From NCBI RefSeq assembly GCF_005145045.1, contig NZ_CP039694.1, positions 340,102 to 404,101 of the forward strand: a stretch of 64,000 nucleotides of DNA, written 5' to 3'. The stretch comes from Agrobacterium larrymoorei. GTDB taxonomy: Bacteria > Pseudomonadota > Alphaproteobacteria > Rhizobiales > Rhizobiaceae. Position 1 is the first letter of the stretch. Every line of letters starts with the position of its first letter. This document shows, piece by piece, positions 42,003 to 51,065 of the stretch. Both the position numbers and the translations under genes were made by a program. The notes beneath the pieces are model-generated. The model searched no databases, was not told the DNA's origin, and saw only the letters and a list, made by a program, of their open reading frames with translations.

Positions 42003-43235
42003 ATGGGCGGCGTATTGTCAGGACGAACTGTTCTCGAACTAGGAAGCATGATTGCGGCTCCGTTCGCGACACACATTCTTCAGCAACTGGGAGCGACGGT
42101 CATAAAGATCGAACCCCCGGGCGGGGAGACCACTCGCAAGCTCGTCAGAGGCGGTCCGAGCGGGACCTACATCGCTTACAACAGAGGCAAGCGCAGCATC
42201 TGCCTGGACCTGCAGTCGAACGACGGTGGGCGCGTCTTTCGCGACCTCGTCGCAGGAGCTGACATAGTCCTACACAATCTCTCCCCAGGCGCGGCTCGCA
42301 AGATGAAGGTCACGTTTCAGGACTGCGAAGCAATCAAGCCTGGAATCGTCTACTGCCACATCAAAGGTTACGGAGCCGGACCTCAATCTGAGGATATCGC
42401 ATCTAATCCGATAGCCGAAGCCGCCACCGGCGTCATGTTCACGAACCGCTCGACAGGCAAGCCGTCGCGGCTCGGACCGTCCTACCACGACCAGTTCGCG
42501 GGCTGTTACGCCGTCATCGGTGTGCTTTCCGCTCTGCTCGACGCCACCGCGTCGCCTGAGCGCAGAAACATCGAACTCGGCCTCTACGAGACCGGACTGC
42601 ACATCGCCGCTAGGGAACTCCTCGGCATCCAGCTCAAGTCCCAGATCACCGGCAAGCCGGAACAGGAACCATCGCCGGAATTCAGCATGCCCGGTTACGG
42701 CGCGTACGAGACCGCCGACGACCGATGGGTCTACCTGGTCATGCTCACGGACGAGCATTGGCGAAGGTTCTGCCTTGCTACGGAACTCGAAGCAGATCCC
42801 GAACTCGCGACACTTCGGCAGCGGCGCAAGAACAGGCAGGTTGTCGAGGACGTAGTTGCCGGTGCGGTCAGGGCCAGGAACTATGCGGGACTTGCGGCCA
42901 AGCTTAATGCTGCGGGCGTGGGGCATACGGAGGTGCTTCCGGGAGACAAAGTCCTCGACGCAGATCAGGCGAAGAACCCGCCGAAGTATTCGACCCTCCC
43001 ATTTGCCTCCTTTAAGTTCGACGCACCCGACTTCCCCGTATCGGCGGCCGTCAGCGACCAAGGACGCGAGGCCCCGCCTCCCCTGCTTGGCGAGCATACC
43101 GTCACGATTCTTCGGCAATCCGGCTACTCCGATGAGGTCATCGCCGAACTTCTAGAGCTCGGTGCAGTGAACGAGGCGGGCGATGCCAGCGATCTTTGGA
43201 GCACGAAGACCGAGAAACTTGCTCTTGCCCGTTGA
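42003..43235 (+). CDS. CaiB/BaiF family CoA-transferase
   Basis: 410-residue class III CoA-transferase, third of the cluster. ATG at 42003 (MGGVLSGRTVLELGS) with CGGGAGGA upstream. Marks: LGATVIKIEPPGGE, YIAYNRGKRSICLDLQS, GYGAGPQSEDIASNP and catalytic D163 in LGPSYHDQFAGCYAVIG. C-terminal domain with WVYLVMLTDEHWRRFC. Divergent from the second transport operon and preceded by operator C, so it is probably in the same regulon. Confidence 0.88.
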   Translation: MGGVLSGRTVLELGSMIAAPFATHILQQLGATVIKIEPPGGETTRKLVRGGPSGTYIAYNRGKRSICLDLQSNDGGRVFRDLVAGADIVLHNLSPGAARKMKVTFQDCEAIKPGIVYCHIKGYGAGPQSEDIASNPIAEAATGVMFTNRSTGKPSRLGPSYHDQFAGCYAVIGVLSALLDATASPERRNIELGLYETGLHIAARELLGIQLKSQITGKPEQEPSPEFSMPGYGAYETADDRWVYLVMLTDEHWRRFCLATELEADPELATLRQRRKNRQVVEDVVAGAVRARNYAGLAAKLNAAGVGHTEVLPGDKVLDADQAKNPPKYSTLPFASFKFDAPDFPVSAAVSDQGREAPPPLLGEHTVTILRQSGYSDEVIAELLELGAVNEAGDASDLWSTKTEKLALAR

Positions 43236-43295
43236 ATGCTCCTTTCCGAGGCGCGATCGAATAGCGTCCGATCGACCATCCTCGGATGGCGCGTC

Positions 43296-43326
43296 GGCAG
43301 GTGGCGGTCAAATGCCGTCATCTGCC
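43296..43326. terminator. hairpin between convergent genes
   Basis: GGCAGGTGGCGG (43296-43307) pairs with CCGTCATCTGCC (43315-43326), 12 bp including two G-U pairs on the plus-strand RNA, 7-nt loop. It lies between the CoA-transferase stop and the converging MarR gene. No T-run follows. Confidence 0.4.
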
Positions 43327-43465
43327 GTACGATACCAGACACACTCGCGGACGCCATCAACGGCAAGTGGATGACAGTATAGATAATCGGCATGACATCG
43401 TGCGAGGAAATGTCGCCGGGATGTCATGCCGAAGCCACGTTTGGCAGCCGCGTCGGTAGCGGACT

Positions 43466-43918
43466 TTAAGACTGATCGTAATCCGCCGACGGCCTAAGCT
43501 TGGAAATGGCCTCGAGATAGTCAGCTATGATGTCAAGTTCCCCGTCTGAAAACCGTTCGGTGACCTGTCGATAACGCTCCCGCAGATCGCCCAGTAGCGC
43601 GAGAGGAGCTTTGGCTGCCACATGGTCGAGTTCTATCAGGACGCTCCGCCTATCGTCAGCATTAGGAATTCTCGTTGTGAACCCCAGTTTTTCCAACCGA
43701 TCAAACAGTGCTGTCCCGGAACCCGAGGTTAGACCAAGGATCTTTATGATTTCCTTTGGGCTGACCGGCGTTGTTGACGATTGCAGCAGTGAGATGCATC
43801 TCAGATCCGTGGGGTGCATCTTGCCTTGGCGAGCTGCAGATTCCATTGCATCTTCCGCTGCCTGAAGCATGCGGCCAAGAGCGTGAGCAAGCCGTTCCTG
43901 TCTGGTTTCCCTGTTCAT
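43466..43918 (-). CDS. MarR family transcriptional regulator
   Basis: 150-residue winged-helix regulator. Helix-turn-helix region TPVSPKEIIKILGLTSGSGTALFDRLEKLGF followed by the wing TTRIPNADDRRSVLIEL, the MarR DxRS signature. Flanking helices dimerise. It borders the CoA-transferase gene on one side and the OrfA-like gene on the other; its target is not evident. Confidence 0.88.
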   Translation of the reverse strand: MNRETRQERLAHALGRMLQAAEDAMESAARQGKMHPTDLRCISLLQSSTTPVSPKEIIKILGLTSGSGTALFDRLEKLGFTTRIPNADDRRSVLIELDHVAAKAPLALLGDLRERYRQVTERFSDGELDIIADYLEAISKLRPSADYDQS

Positions 43919-44048
43919 CCCATCGTCTTAGCATGCCGTCGCCGGCGAATAAATCTCGACCACGTGGGCACTAGGGTTTCGCGCGAAGTTATCACTTCGC
44001 CTTGAAAGGAACAGAACGCTGACCTTCAGTAAGTATTTTCAGTCAAAG

Positions 44049-44417
44049 TCATTTTTCCCATTCCGATGAAAACACGACGAAAGCGCGCTTCAGCACGTCG
44101 TTCTCCGCCTGCAATTTTTCGACCTTTCTGCGCAGCGTGCGAACTTCCGCTTCCAACGTGGCCGCGGCCAATTCATCATCACGCGGAGCTGTGTCATCCC
44201 TCGGCAGTTCCTCGACAGCGCCCTTGCGGCTATCGGCATCGTGTTTCTTGACCCAGAGACGAAGGGATTGCTCGCCAATGCCGAATTCTTCGGCCACTTC
44301 GCGAAAGATGGTGCGATCCGTCGGCTTTTTCAGACGCCGCATATCGACTGCCGCCATCGCTTTCAACCGAACATCACCTGGATAGCGTTTCGCCGAAAAC
44401 AAATCCCGATCCTTCAT
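44049..44417 (-). CDS. IS3 OrfA-like helix-turn-helix / leucine-zipper protein without OrfB
   Basis: About 122 residues from MKDRDLFSAKRYPGD (ATG at 44417; an ATG at 44459 is also in frame). It has a transposase-type helix-turn-helix (IFREVAEEFGIGEQSLRLWVKKHD) and a leucine-zipper end (LEAEVRTLRRKVEKLQAEND, then LKRAFVVFSSEWEK) as in IS3 OrfA. No integrase OrfB, frameshift window or terminal repeats follow. Either an IS remnant or a stand-alone DNA-binding protein; divergent from the sulfurtransferase gene. Confidence 0.6.
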   Translation of the reverse strand: MKDRDLFSAKRYPGDVRLKAMAAVDMRRLKKPTDRTIFREVAEEFGIGEQSLRLWVKKHDADSRKGAVEELPRDDTAPRDDELAAATLEAEVRTLRRKVEKLQAENDVLKRAFVVFSSEWEK

Positions 44418-44503
44418 ATCCAATTTCGAAATCTCATCAACGACGGCTCGATAAAACACCCAACTGCCTCACAAAGCCTTGCTTGGTCCGGCAAACCGAA
44501 TAG

Positions 44504-44520
44504 AATTATTATTATAATTT
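44504..44520. promoter_or_regulatory. 17-bp AT-rich element before sseA-type gene
   Basis: AATTATTATTATAATTT, identical at 16 of 17 positions to 45615-45631. It is 61 bp before the sulfurtransferase ATG. Candidate site of a sulfur-starvation regulator. Confidence 0.5.
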
Positions 44521-44581
44521 TTGGGAGTCGTGTAAAGTCCGTTACCGTTCTCTTCACCTCTAGTAAGGAGATGCCGTCGCT

Positions 44582-45457
44582 ATGCAGACCACATTCCCGA
44601 TCGTTTCTACGGTTTGGCTGGGCGACCATCTGGATAACGGCGACATCGTTATTCTCGAATCGAGCGTCTATCTCGAAAGGGGTACTGCCACTTCGCCGGG
44701 TTCAAAATTCCGCAGCGGTCGCTCCGAATTTCTGTCGGAAGGTCGTATTCCCAACGCCCGTTTCGCGGATCTCTTCGAACAGTTTTCCGACCCGAATGCA
44801 TCCCTGCCGTTCACGCGCCCGACGCGCGATCAGTTCGATGCCGCCGCAGGCGCCCTCGGGATTGGCCCGCACACGCATGTGATCATCTATGACCGGCTGG
44901 CCGGCCAATGGGCTTCGCGGCTTTGGTGGGTGTTTCGAAGCTTCGGGCACCACAATGTCAGCGTCCTCGACGGCGGTTTCAAAAAATACAGCCGTGAGGA
45001 GCGGCCCGTCGAAACCACATCTCCTTCACCCTTCAAGCCGGCGCCATACCTGTCGAAAGGACATGACGAGTTTGTCGCATTTAGAAACGAAATCAATGAT
45101 ATAGTTCGTGGAATGCAAACGGCTTCTCTTATCTGCTTGCTGAAGCCGGATGATTATGCCGGCACCGTATCGGTGCGAAGCCGCGCCGGACATATTCCCG
45201 GCAGCGTTAACCTGCCTTTCACCGAACTGCTGGATGCCAAGGACAACACGTTGCGCAATACCGAGTCCCTACGCCGCGCCTTTTCCGAAGCTGTACCGCT
45301 GGATGGGCGCCTCATTGTTACCTATTGTGGCGGCGGCATAGCCTCCACGCTCGGCGCGCTGGCACTGGCGACGATCGGCTATACCAACACACGTGAATAT
45401 GACGGATCTCTTCTCGACTGGATAAACGATCCCGAAGCGCCGTTGGAGCTCGGATAA
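44582..45457 (+). CDS. rhodanese-type sulfurtransferase (3-mercaptopyruvate sulfurtransferase-like)
   Basis: 291-residue two-domain rhodanese. N-terminal domain: STVWLGDHL, GRIPNARFADLF, VIIYDRLAGQWASRLWWVFRSFGHHNVSVLDGG. C-terminal catalytic domain: RSRAGHIPGSVNLPFTELLD and active-site cysteine C249 in VTYCGGGIAS. Transfers sulfane sulfur to thiophilic acceptors. Monocistronic-looking, just upstream of the Ssu-type operon and with the same upstream AT-rich element, so probably used in organosulfur assimilation or cyanide/sulfite handling. Confidence 0.85.
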   Translation: MQTTFPIVSTVWLGDHLDNGDIVILESSVYLERGTATSPGSKFRSGRSEFLSEGRIPNARFADLFEQFSDPNASLPFTRPTRDQFDAAAGALGIGPHTHVIIYDRLAGQWASRLWWVFRSFGHHNVSVLDGGFKKYSREERPVETTSPSPFKPAPYLSKGHDEFVAFRNEINDIVRGMQTASLICLLKPDDYAGTVSVRSRAGHIPGSVNLPFTELLDAKDNTLRNTESLRRAFSEAVPLDGRLIVTYCGGGIASTLGALALATIGYTNTREYDGSLLDWINDPEAPLELG

Positions 45458-45614
45458 CATCCGACACGCCAACCTATCAATTCTTCACGCAGCAAAAGAA
45501 CGCACAGCTCGCGAGTGACGTCTGCCTCTGCAGGTTAGCAGCACGCCTCGCTAAATCCCGCCATAGAAAAATTTGCTCGCTGCGCCGCGATATTCAAAAA
45601 AATCGCGCTTCTCT

Positions 45615-45631
45615 AATTATAATTATAATTT
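45615..45631. promoter_or_regulatory. 17-bp AT-rich element before ssu-type operon
   Basis: AATTATAATTATAATTT, one mismatch from the element at 44504-44520. It lies 25 bp before the small leader frame and 135 bp before ssuB. Confidence 0.5.
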
Positions 45632-45656
45632 ATTAAATCCACCAGATTTATATACT

Positions 45657-45770
45657 ATGAAAGAGATTGCGGCAATGACAATGGTACAGGGCTTCATGAA
45701 GATAGCGCATGCGGCTGCGGCCACCATCTATATTTGCAGGAGCAATGGCGTAGCCGGGGGCCGGCCATGA
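45657..45770 (+). CDS. possible leader peptide coupled to ssuB
   Basis: 37-codon frame (MKEIAAMTMVQGFMKI... ending SNGVAGGRP) whose TGA overlaps the ssuB ATG (ATGA). It contains one Cys and four Met in addition to short Ala runs. No strong ribosome site is visible. The exact overlap suggests a translated leader that couples or senses, but chance cannot be excluded. Confidence 0.35.
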   Translation: MKEIAAMTMVQGFMKIAHAAAATIYICRSNGVAGGRP

Positions 45771-46600
45771 GCTATTACACCTCATCCACGCCGCAAACGA
45801 ATACCAAACCTGCCATCCGTATCGAGCGGCTTGCGAAGGATTATAGTTCAAGCTCCGGCAATACGGTACGGGCGCTCGAACCAGTGGATCTCGATATTGT
45901 CCGTGAATCCTTCGTCGCCATCGTAGGGCGTTCCGGCTGCGGAAAATCCACCCTATTGCGTATGCTTGCCGGGCTGGAGAATCCAAGTAGCGGTCGGCTG
46001 CATTGGGAGCATGATGCTGGCGTGGAAAGCGTGCGTTATGTGTTCCAGAGCTACGGCGAGTCCCTACTGCCTTGGCTGAGCGTCGGCGCGAATGTGGAGT
46101 TTGGGCTGCGACATGCCTTCCGCGGCACCGCTTCCGACAATAATATCGGACAGAAGCCAGCCGACCGTACTGCGCTGATCACGTCCTATCTTTCCGAAGT
46201 CGGCCTACCGGGGACGGCGGCGCTATATCCCTCCGAGCTTTCCGGCGGCATGCAGCAGCGGCTTGCCATTGCCCGCGCGTTGGCATCGGGGCCGGACATC
46301 CTACTTCTCGATGAACCCTTCAGCGCTATCGATGCGCTCAGCCGTTCCAATATGCAGGATCTGCTGCTCCGCATCTGGCAGGAGCGCCGTATCACCATCG
46401 TTTTTGTGACGCATGACATCGACGAGGCGCTTTATCTCGCTGACCGGGTGATCGTCATGAAGGAAGGCGGCAAAGGTATCGTCCGCGATATCGACGTGTC
46501 CCTGCCAAGGCCTCGCGAACAGGTGGCGACCCGCGAACTTCCCGAATTCCTGCGCTTGCGGCGTGAAACCCTGCAGCTGATTCTGGAGGGAGTGCAATGA
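45767..46600 (+). CDS. ssuB: sulfonate/taurine-type ABC transporter ATPase
   Basis: 277-residue ATPase of the nitrate/sulfonate/taurine group. ATG at 45767 (MSYYTSSTPQTNTKP). Walker A GRSGCGKSTLLRML, Q-loop YVFQSYGESLLPWLS, signature LSGGMQQRLAIARAL, Walker B ILLLDEPFSAIDA, switch TIVFVTHDIDEALYLADRV. ATGA overlap with the permease gene. Confidence 0.88.
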   Translation: MSYYTSSTPQTNTKPAIRIERLAKDYSSSSGNTVRALEPVDLDIVRESFVAIVGRSGCGKSTLLRMLAGLENPSSGRLHWEHDAGVESVRYVFQSYGESLLPWLSVGANVEFGLRHAFRGTASDNNIGQKPADRTALITSYLSEVGLPGTAALYPSELSGGMQQRLAIARALASGPDILLLDEPFSAIDALSRSNMQDLLLRIWQERRITIVFVTHDIDEALYLADRVIVMKEGGKGIVRDIDVSLPRPREQVATRELPEFLRLRRETLQLILEGVQ

Positions 46601-47472
46601 GCTTTTTCGACGCTGTCGGCGGCTCCGCTGCCAAAAGCGGAAACCGGAAATCGAAAATCGATACAATCGATCCAGGTCTCACCAAAAGGGCCCGCAGTAG
46701 AAGCCTACCGCCGTTCTTCGCCAGCCGCGCCTTCGGCTGGACGGTGCTTGCGGGTCTGCTGGCTACATGGCAGCTCTTTTCCTGGATTAAATTCAATCCA
46801 ACTGTCTCATCGCCTCTCCTCATCGGCCAGACGTTGGCGATCGAACTCTGGGGCGGCGATCTGCTCTGGCCACTTATCGACACGCTTTATCTGCTTGCCA
46901 TCGGTTTCGTGATCGCAGCGCCGATTGGCATCGGTCTGGGCTTTCTGATGGGCCGTGTCCGAATTATATGGGCGCTTCTGGAACCGGTGGTAGAGATTGC
47001 CCGCGCCAAGCCGACCACGGCCATCATACCGGTCCTCATCCTGTTCTTCGGTGTCGGAGACCTGATGAAGATCCTCGTCTTCCTTCTTTCGGCGATCTTT
47101 CCGCTGTTGATGACATCTTATGCAGGGGCGCGCAGCTTGTCGCGCACGCTCAAGGAAACGGCGCAGACCTTCCGCCTAAGCTGGTGGGCGACACAATGGG
47201 AAGTCGCCCTTCCGGCCGCCATGCCCTTCATTCTGGTTGGCATGCGCCAGGCGCTCGGCACTTCACTGATGATGTCGGTCGTGGTCGGCATGGTCGCCGG
47301 TAATGACGGCATCGGTTATTACATTCTCGAGGCCCAGCAGGCCTTCAACATTCGCAAGCTTCTGGCCGCCACCGTTCTCGTCGCCGCCGTCGGATACATC
47401 ATCAACGCCATCTTCCTTGCTTTGGAGAGCCACATTTCGCGTCGACGCGGTGCGGCCCCGGACGCCAACTAG
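46597..47472 (+). CDS. ssuC: sulfonate/taurine-type ABC transporter permease
   Basis: 291-residue inner-membrane permease, six predicted segments. The cytoplasmic EAA loop is ETAQTFRLSWWATQWEVALPAAMPFILVGMRQALGT; upstream KPTTAIIPVLILFFGVGDLMKI is typical of the Ssu/Tau/Nrt permease group. Start overlaps ssuB; the monooxygenase gene follows after 14 bp. Confidence 0.88.
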   Translation: MSFFDAVGGSAAKSGNRKSKIDTIDPGLTKRARSRSLPPFFASRAFGWTVLAGLLATWQLFSWIKFNPTVSSPLLIGQTLAIELWGGDLLWPLIDTLYLLAIGFVIAAPIGIGLGFLMGRVRIIWALLEPVVEIARAKPTTAIIPVLILFFGVGDLMKILVFLLSAIFPLLMTSYAGARSLSRTLKETAQTFRLSWWATQWEVALPAAMPFILVGMRQALGTSLMMSVVVGMVAGNDGIGYYILEAQQAFNIRKLLAATVLVAAVGYIINAIFLALESHISRRRGAAPDAN

Positions 47473-47486
47473 AGTTTATCAGCATC

Positions 47487-48545
47487 ATGTTCGAAATCGG
47501 TATTTTCAGCTTCGGCGACACCTACCCGCACCCGGTGACCGGCACCCGCCAATCCGCCCATGACAGCCTGCACGACCTTCTGGAGCGGATCGAGCTTGCC
47601 GACCGGTTGGGGCTCGACTTTTACGGCGTAGGCGAACATCACCGCCCAGACTTTTCCGTCAGCGCCTGCTCGACCGTGCTTGCCGCCGCCGCCTCCCGCA
47701 CCAAGCGGATCAGGCTTGGCACGGCCACTATCGTGCTGACGACAGACGATCCGGTTCGGCTTTATGAACAGTTTGCAACGCTCGATCAGATTTCCGCCGG
47801 TCGTGCGGAAATTGGTCTCGGAAGTGGTGTTTTTCTGGAATCGTATGATCTGTTCGGGGTCGATTACGAAGACAAGAAATGGGTCTATGATGACAAGATC
47901 TCGCTGATCGCTGCAATCGATGCCGCCGGAGAAAAGGTCACGTTTAAAAGCAGGAGCCGGCCAGATCTCAACGATCTCTATGTTTGGCCGCGAGCCTTTG
48001 GCGATCATCTGAGCATCTGGCAGACAACCGGCCTCAACGCCGAAAGCTTCGAGCGGGCCGCAAGACTAGGCCTTTCCGTACAGACCGGCGCGCCCGCTGC
48101 AGAATTCGACCGGCTCGCCGGGTTCGTTTCGGCCTATCGTGAAAGCGGCGCCCGGAATGGCTGGAACAAGGACCGTCTGAAAGTCGCGCTCAGCGCGCAT
48201 GCCTATATCGGCGACGACCACCGAAAGGCGCTGGACACGTTCTTCCCGCATTACCAGGCCTATGTTTCCAACATGCGCCTCAACCGCGGTAAACCGGCCC
48301 CGACCCGCGAGCAGTTCGAGGAAATCGCGGCCGACCTCAACTCCAACATTATCGTTGGCAATGCCGAACATGTCTTGGCCAAGCTGAGGCATCAGCGGGA
48401 ACGCATCGGCCATGACCGCCACATCTTCCAGATCGACTGGCGCGCCGTGCCGCAAGCGGACCAGGTGCGGGCGATCGAGATTCTGGCGCACGATGTCGCC
48501 CCTGCATTGCGGGAGCAAACGCAAGCCGCCACTGCCGCCGCCTGA
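47487..48545 (+). CDS. LLM-class flavin-dependent oxidoreductase
   Basis: 352-residue luciferase-like monooxygenase. Family pattern: ELADRLGLDFYGVGEHHRPDF, SRTKRIRLGTATIVLTTDDPVRLYEQFATLDQIS, GRAEIGLGSGVFLESYDLFG and the C-terminal NIIVGNAEHVLAKL. It would use reduced FMN and oxygen, possibly to desulfurise an organosulfur compound. Between ssuC and the binding-protein gene. No separate flavin reductase is visible in the cluster. Confidence 0.85.
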   Translation: MFEIGIFSFGDTYPHPVTGTRQSAHDSLHDLLERIELADRLGLDFYGVGEHHRPDFSVSACSTVLAAAASRTKRIRLGTATIVLTTDDPVRLYEQFATLDQISAGRAEIGLGSGVFLESYDLFGVDYEDKKWVYDDKISLIAAIDAAGEKVTFKSRSRPDLNDLYVWPRAFGDHLSIWQTTGLNAESFERAARLGLSVQTGAPAAEFDRLAGFVSAYRESGARNGWNKDRLKVALSAHAYIGDDHRKALDTFFPHYQAYVSNMRLNRGKPAPTREQFEEIAADLNSNIIVGNAEHVLAKLRHQRERIGHDRHIFQIDWRAVPQADQVRAIEILAHDVAPALREQTQAATAAA

Positions 48546-48572
48546 CCCCGCCATTTTTCCTTTCAGAGAGAC

Positions 48573-49586
48573 ATGACCATGCTGACCATGACCAGACGCG
48601 ACATTCTCATCCTTGCCTCCGCCTCCGCAATGACGGCCTTCGTTTCCGCCAATGCTCATGCGCAGGATCTCAAGACCGTCAGGATTGCCCTGACGGCGCA
48701 GACCTACAATATCTCGATTGCCGAACATGAAGGCTTTCTGGCCAAGCACGGCCTGAAGGCACAACTGGTTCCGTTGGCGACGGGCACCGAAACAATCGCG
48801 GCCGCCAAGGGCGGCAGTGCCGATATCGCCTATGCGGATACGTTTGCCGGCGTCAACGCCATCCATAACGGCTTCGACATCAAGCTTGTCGCCGGCGCCA
48901 ACCATACCAGTCCGGCGGTCAACTACCTCGTGCGCGAGGATAGCGACATCAAGACCGTGGCGGATCTAAAGGGCCGCACGCTCGGCCTTGGCGGCGTGCC
49001 TTTCTTCAGGGTCTTCGCCTACAAGTTCCTGCAGGGCAACAACACCGATCCGAAGGACGTGAAGTTCAGCATCATCAAACAGGTCAGCGCGCTGCCGCAG
49101 GCGCTGGAAAACGGCGCCGTCGATGCGATCCAGACGATCGGTTTCCAGGTCGCCTATCTCAATGACGGTGTGGGCGAAGGCTACAAGTTCCGTCCGATCG
49201 TCGACCCCGACACGTCGAAATACCAGAACCCGCAGGCCGTGCAGGCCGGCTGGTGGACGACCGGCGACTGGGCCAGGGAGAACGAGGACACAACCAAAAG
49301 TTTTGCCGAGGCCTATCGCGAGTTCGCCACCTGGTTTAACGGGCTGGACCAGAAGCGCCGAGTGGAACTGGCCAAACAGTTCGACAAGGTCGATTTCGAA
49401 GAGCTTTCCGCTGGCGATCCGCAAAAGCTCAAGAACCTCGCCTTTCTGACCACGGCGAAATATGTGGCAGGACCGGTGAATACCGCCGCGACCCAGGAAT
49501 GGATCGATTCCGGCGTGGCCGCCGCGCCCGATCAGGTGGCGGACAAGATCTCCATCGCCGACTACCTGCTCCCGACCGCGCAATAA
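48573..49586 (+). CDS. ssuA: sulfonate-type ABC transporter binding protein
   Basis: 337-residue periplasmic receptor of the SsuA/NMT1 group. N-terminus MTMLTMTRRDILILASASA with cleavage near ANAHA. Mature part: TYNISIAEHEGFLAKHGLKA, ATGTETIAAAKGGSADIAYADTFAG, VADLKGRTLGLGG. Completes an importer with ssuB and ssuC; ligand presumably a sulfonate, sulfone or other sulfur compound. Confidence 0.85.
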   Translation: MTMLTMTRRDILILASASAMTAFVSANAHAQDLKTVRIALTAQTYNISIAEHEGFLAKHGLKAQLVPLATGTETIAAAKGGSADIAYADTFAGVNAIHNGFDIKLVAGANHTSPAVNYLVREDSDIKTVADLKGRTLGLGGVPFFRVFAYKFLQGNNTDPKDVKFSIIKQVSALPQALENGAVDAIQTIGFQVAYLNDGVGEGYKFRPIVDPDTSKYQNPQAVQAGWWTTGDWARENEDTTKSFAEAYREFATWFNGLDQKRRVELAKQFDKVDFEELSAGDPQKLKNLAFLTTAKYVAGPVNTAATQEWIDSGVAAAPDQVADKISIADYLLPTAQ

Positions 49587-49671
49587 ACCTTATCCCTCAT
49601 TGATGGACACCGGTTCCTCGGCCGGCCTTAACGGCTGGGCGAACTGCGGCGCCATGACGAAAGAAGACCCC

Positions 49672-51060
49672 ATGACCAGCAACAAACGGCAATTGAAAAT
49701 CGGTTACTCGATCTGGCCGACCGGGCACCACCGGACGGCCTGGCGCCTGCCGGAAGCCAGCAATACCGGCACGGTCGATCCTGCCTTTATGGCCGATACG
49801 ATCCGCACGGCTGAACGCGGCCTGTTCGATTATTATTTCATCGGCAATGCCGTCAAAAGCGATCCAGAAGCGGCCCGCGCCAATGGCAACGAAGTTTTCA
49901 AGATCGAAGGTTACGCGCTTGGCGGTTATGCCGCGGCGCTGACCAAGAAGATCGGCATCGTCGTTACCATCAATATCACCTATTCCGATCCCTATAATAC
50001 CGCGCGCGCCATCGTTTCGCTCGATCACCTGAGCGGCGGCCGTACCGGCCTCAACGTAGTGACCGGTGTTGCCGGCACGGATGCCGCGAAAAACTTCTCC
50101 CGCGCCGAACATCCACAGGCAGCAGAAAAGTACGCCCATGCCGACGAGTTCCTGCAGGTCTTCAACGCGCTGACCGGCAGCTGGGACCCGGACTGGCTGG
50201 TCGACGACCGCGAACGCGGCATTTTTCTCGATCCCGCCAAGGGTCACCGCATCGACCACGAGGGCAAATATTTTTCCGTACGCGGACCGCTGAACATCCC
50301 GCCACCGCCGCAGGGCCGCATCCCGGTCATTCACGCCGGCACCAGCGAGGAATCCTTCGAGCTCGGCGCGAAATATGCCGATATCCGTTTTAGCCCCTAT
50401 CGCGGCCGCGATTGGAACGAGGCCTATTACAACGACATCAAGGGCCGCCTGCCGAAATATGGCCGCCAGGAAAGCGACCAGTTGATCCTGCCGGGCTTCA
50501 CATTCTTCGTGGAAGAAACCACGCGCGGTGCCCGCGACAAATATCGAGAAGTCCAGAACTTCACGCTGAACGAATACGCCCCGAAAGCCGTGGCCGGTTT
50601 CCTTGCCCTTGAATTCGGCACACCGGCTCCGGGCGAAAAGGTGCTGGACGTGATTGATTACGCCAAGCTGAAGGCCGAGGTTGCCAAACAGCCGGCGCAT
50701 CTGCACGGCCAGCCGGGACAGGCGGCGGAAAAGCTCTGGGCGCTGGAACTGGCGCTCGATGCCTATGGCGACTGGGAACATGTCACTTTCCGCGACCTGC
50801 ACAACTATATCGCCAACTTCCCCGGCAATCAGGCACCGGTCGTGGGCAGCGGCCGCGATGTCGCGAATTGGATCGAGGAGCGCTTCGAAAACCGCGAATT
50901 CGATGGCGTGAAAGTCTTCCCGCCCTATTCGCCGCAACCGCTGGCGGCCTTCGTCGATCTGGTCGTTCCCGAATTGCAGCGTCGTGGCATTTTCCGCACC
51001 GAATATGAAAGCTCCACCCTCGTCGGCCATCTCGGTCTCGACAAAAACCAGCAAGGCTGA
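49672..51060 (+). CDS. NtaA/DmoA/SnaA-group FMN-dependent monooxygenase
   Basis: 462-residue LLM-class monooxygenase of the longer NtaA/DmoA/SnaA group. ATG at 49672 (MTSNKRQLKIGYSIW); an ATG at 49654 is also in frame. Motifs: ALTKKIGIVVTINITYSDPYNTARAIVSLDHLSGGRTGLNVVT, then PPPQGRIPVIHAGTSEESFELGAKYAD. Group members oxidise nitrilotriacetate, dimethyl sulfide or related compounds; a sulfur substrate fits the context. Six bp before the next sulfurtransferase. Confidence 0.87.
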   Translation: MTSNKRQLKIGYSIWPTGHHRTAWRLPEASNTGTVDPAFMADTIRTAERGLFDYYFIGNAVKSDPEAARANGNEVFKIEGYALGGYAAALTKKIGIVVTINITYSDPYNTARAIVSLDHLSGGRTGLNVVTGVAGTDAAKNFSRAEHPQAAEKYAHADEFLQVFNALTGSWDPDWLVDDRERGIFLDPAKGHRIDHEGKYFSVRGPLNIPPPPQGRIPVIHAGTSEESFELGAKYADIRFSPYRGRDWNEAYYNDIKGRLPKYGRQESDQLILPGFTFFVEETTRGARDKYREVQNFTLNEYAPKAVAGFLALEFGTPAPGEKVLDVIDYAKLKAEVAKQPAHLHGQPGQAAEKLWALELALDAYGDWEHVTFRDLHNYIANFPGNQAPVVGSGRDVANWIEERFENREFDGVKVFPPYSPQPLAAFVDLVVPELQRRGIFRTEYESSTLVGHLGLDKNQQG

Positions 51061-51065
51061 CGATT

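Noticed and set aside
49597..51054. 485-codon minus-strand open frame
   Set aside because: Antisense of the NtaA/DmoA-type monooxygenase, which has clear family motifs and fits the plus-strand operon.
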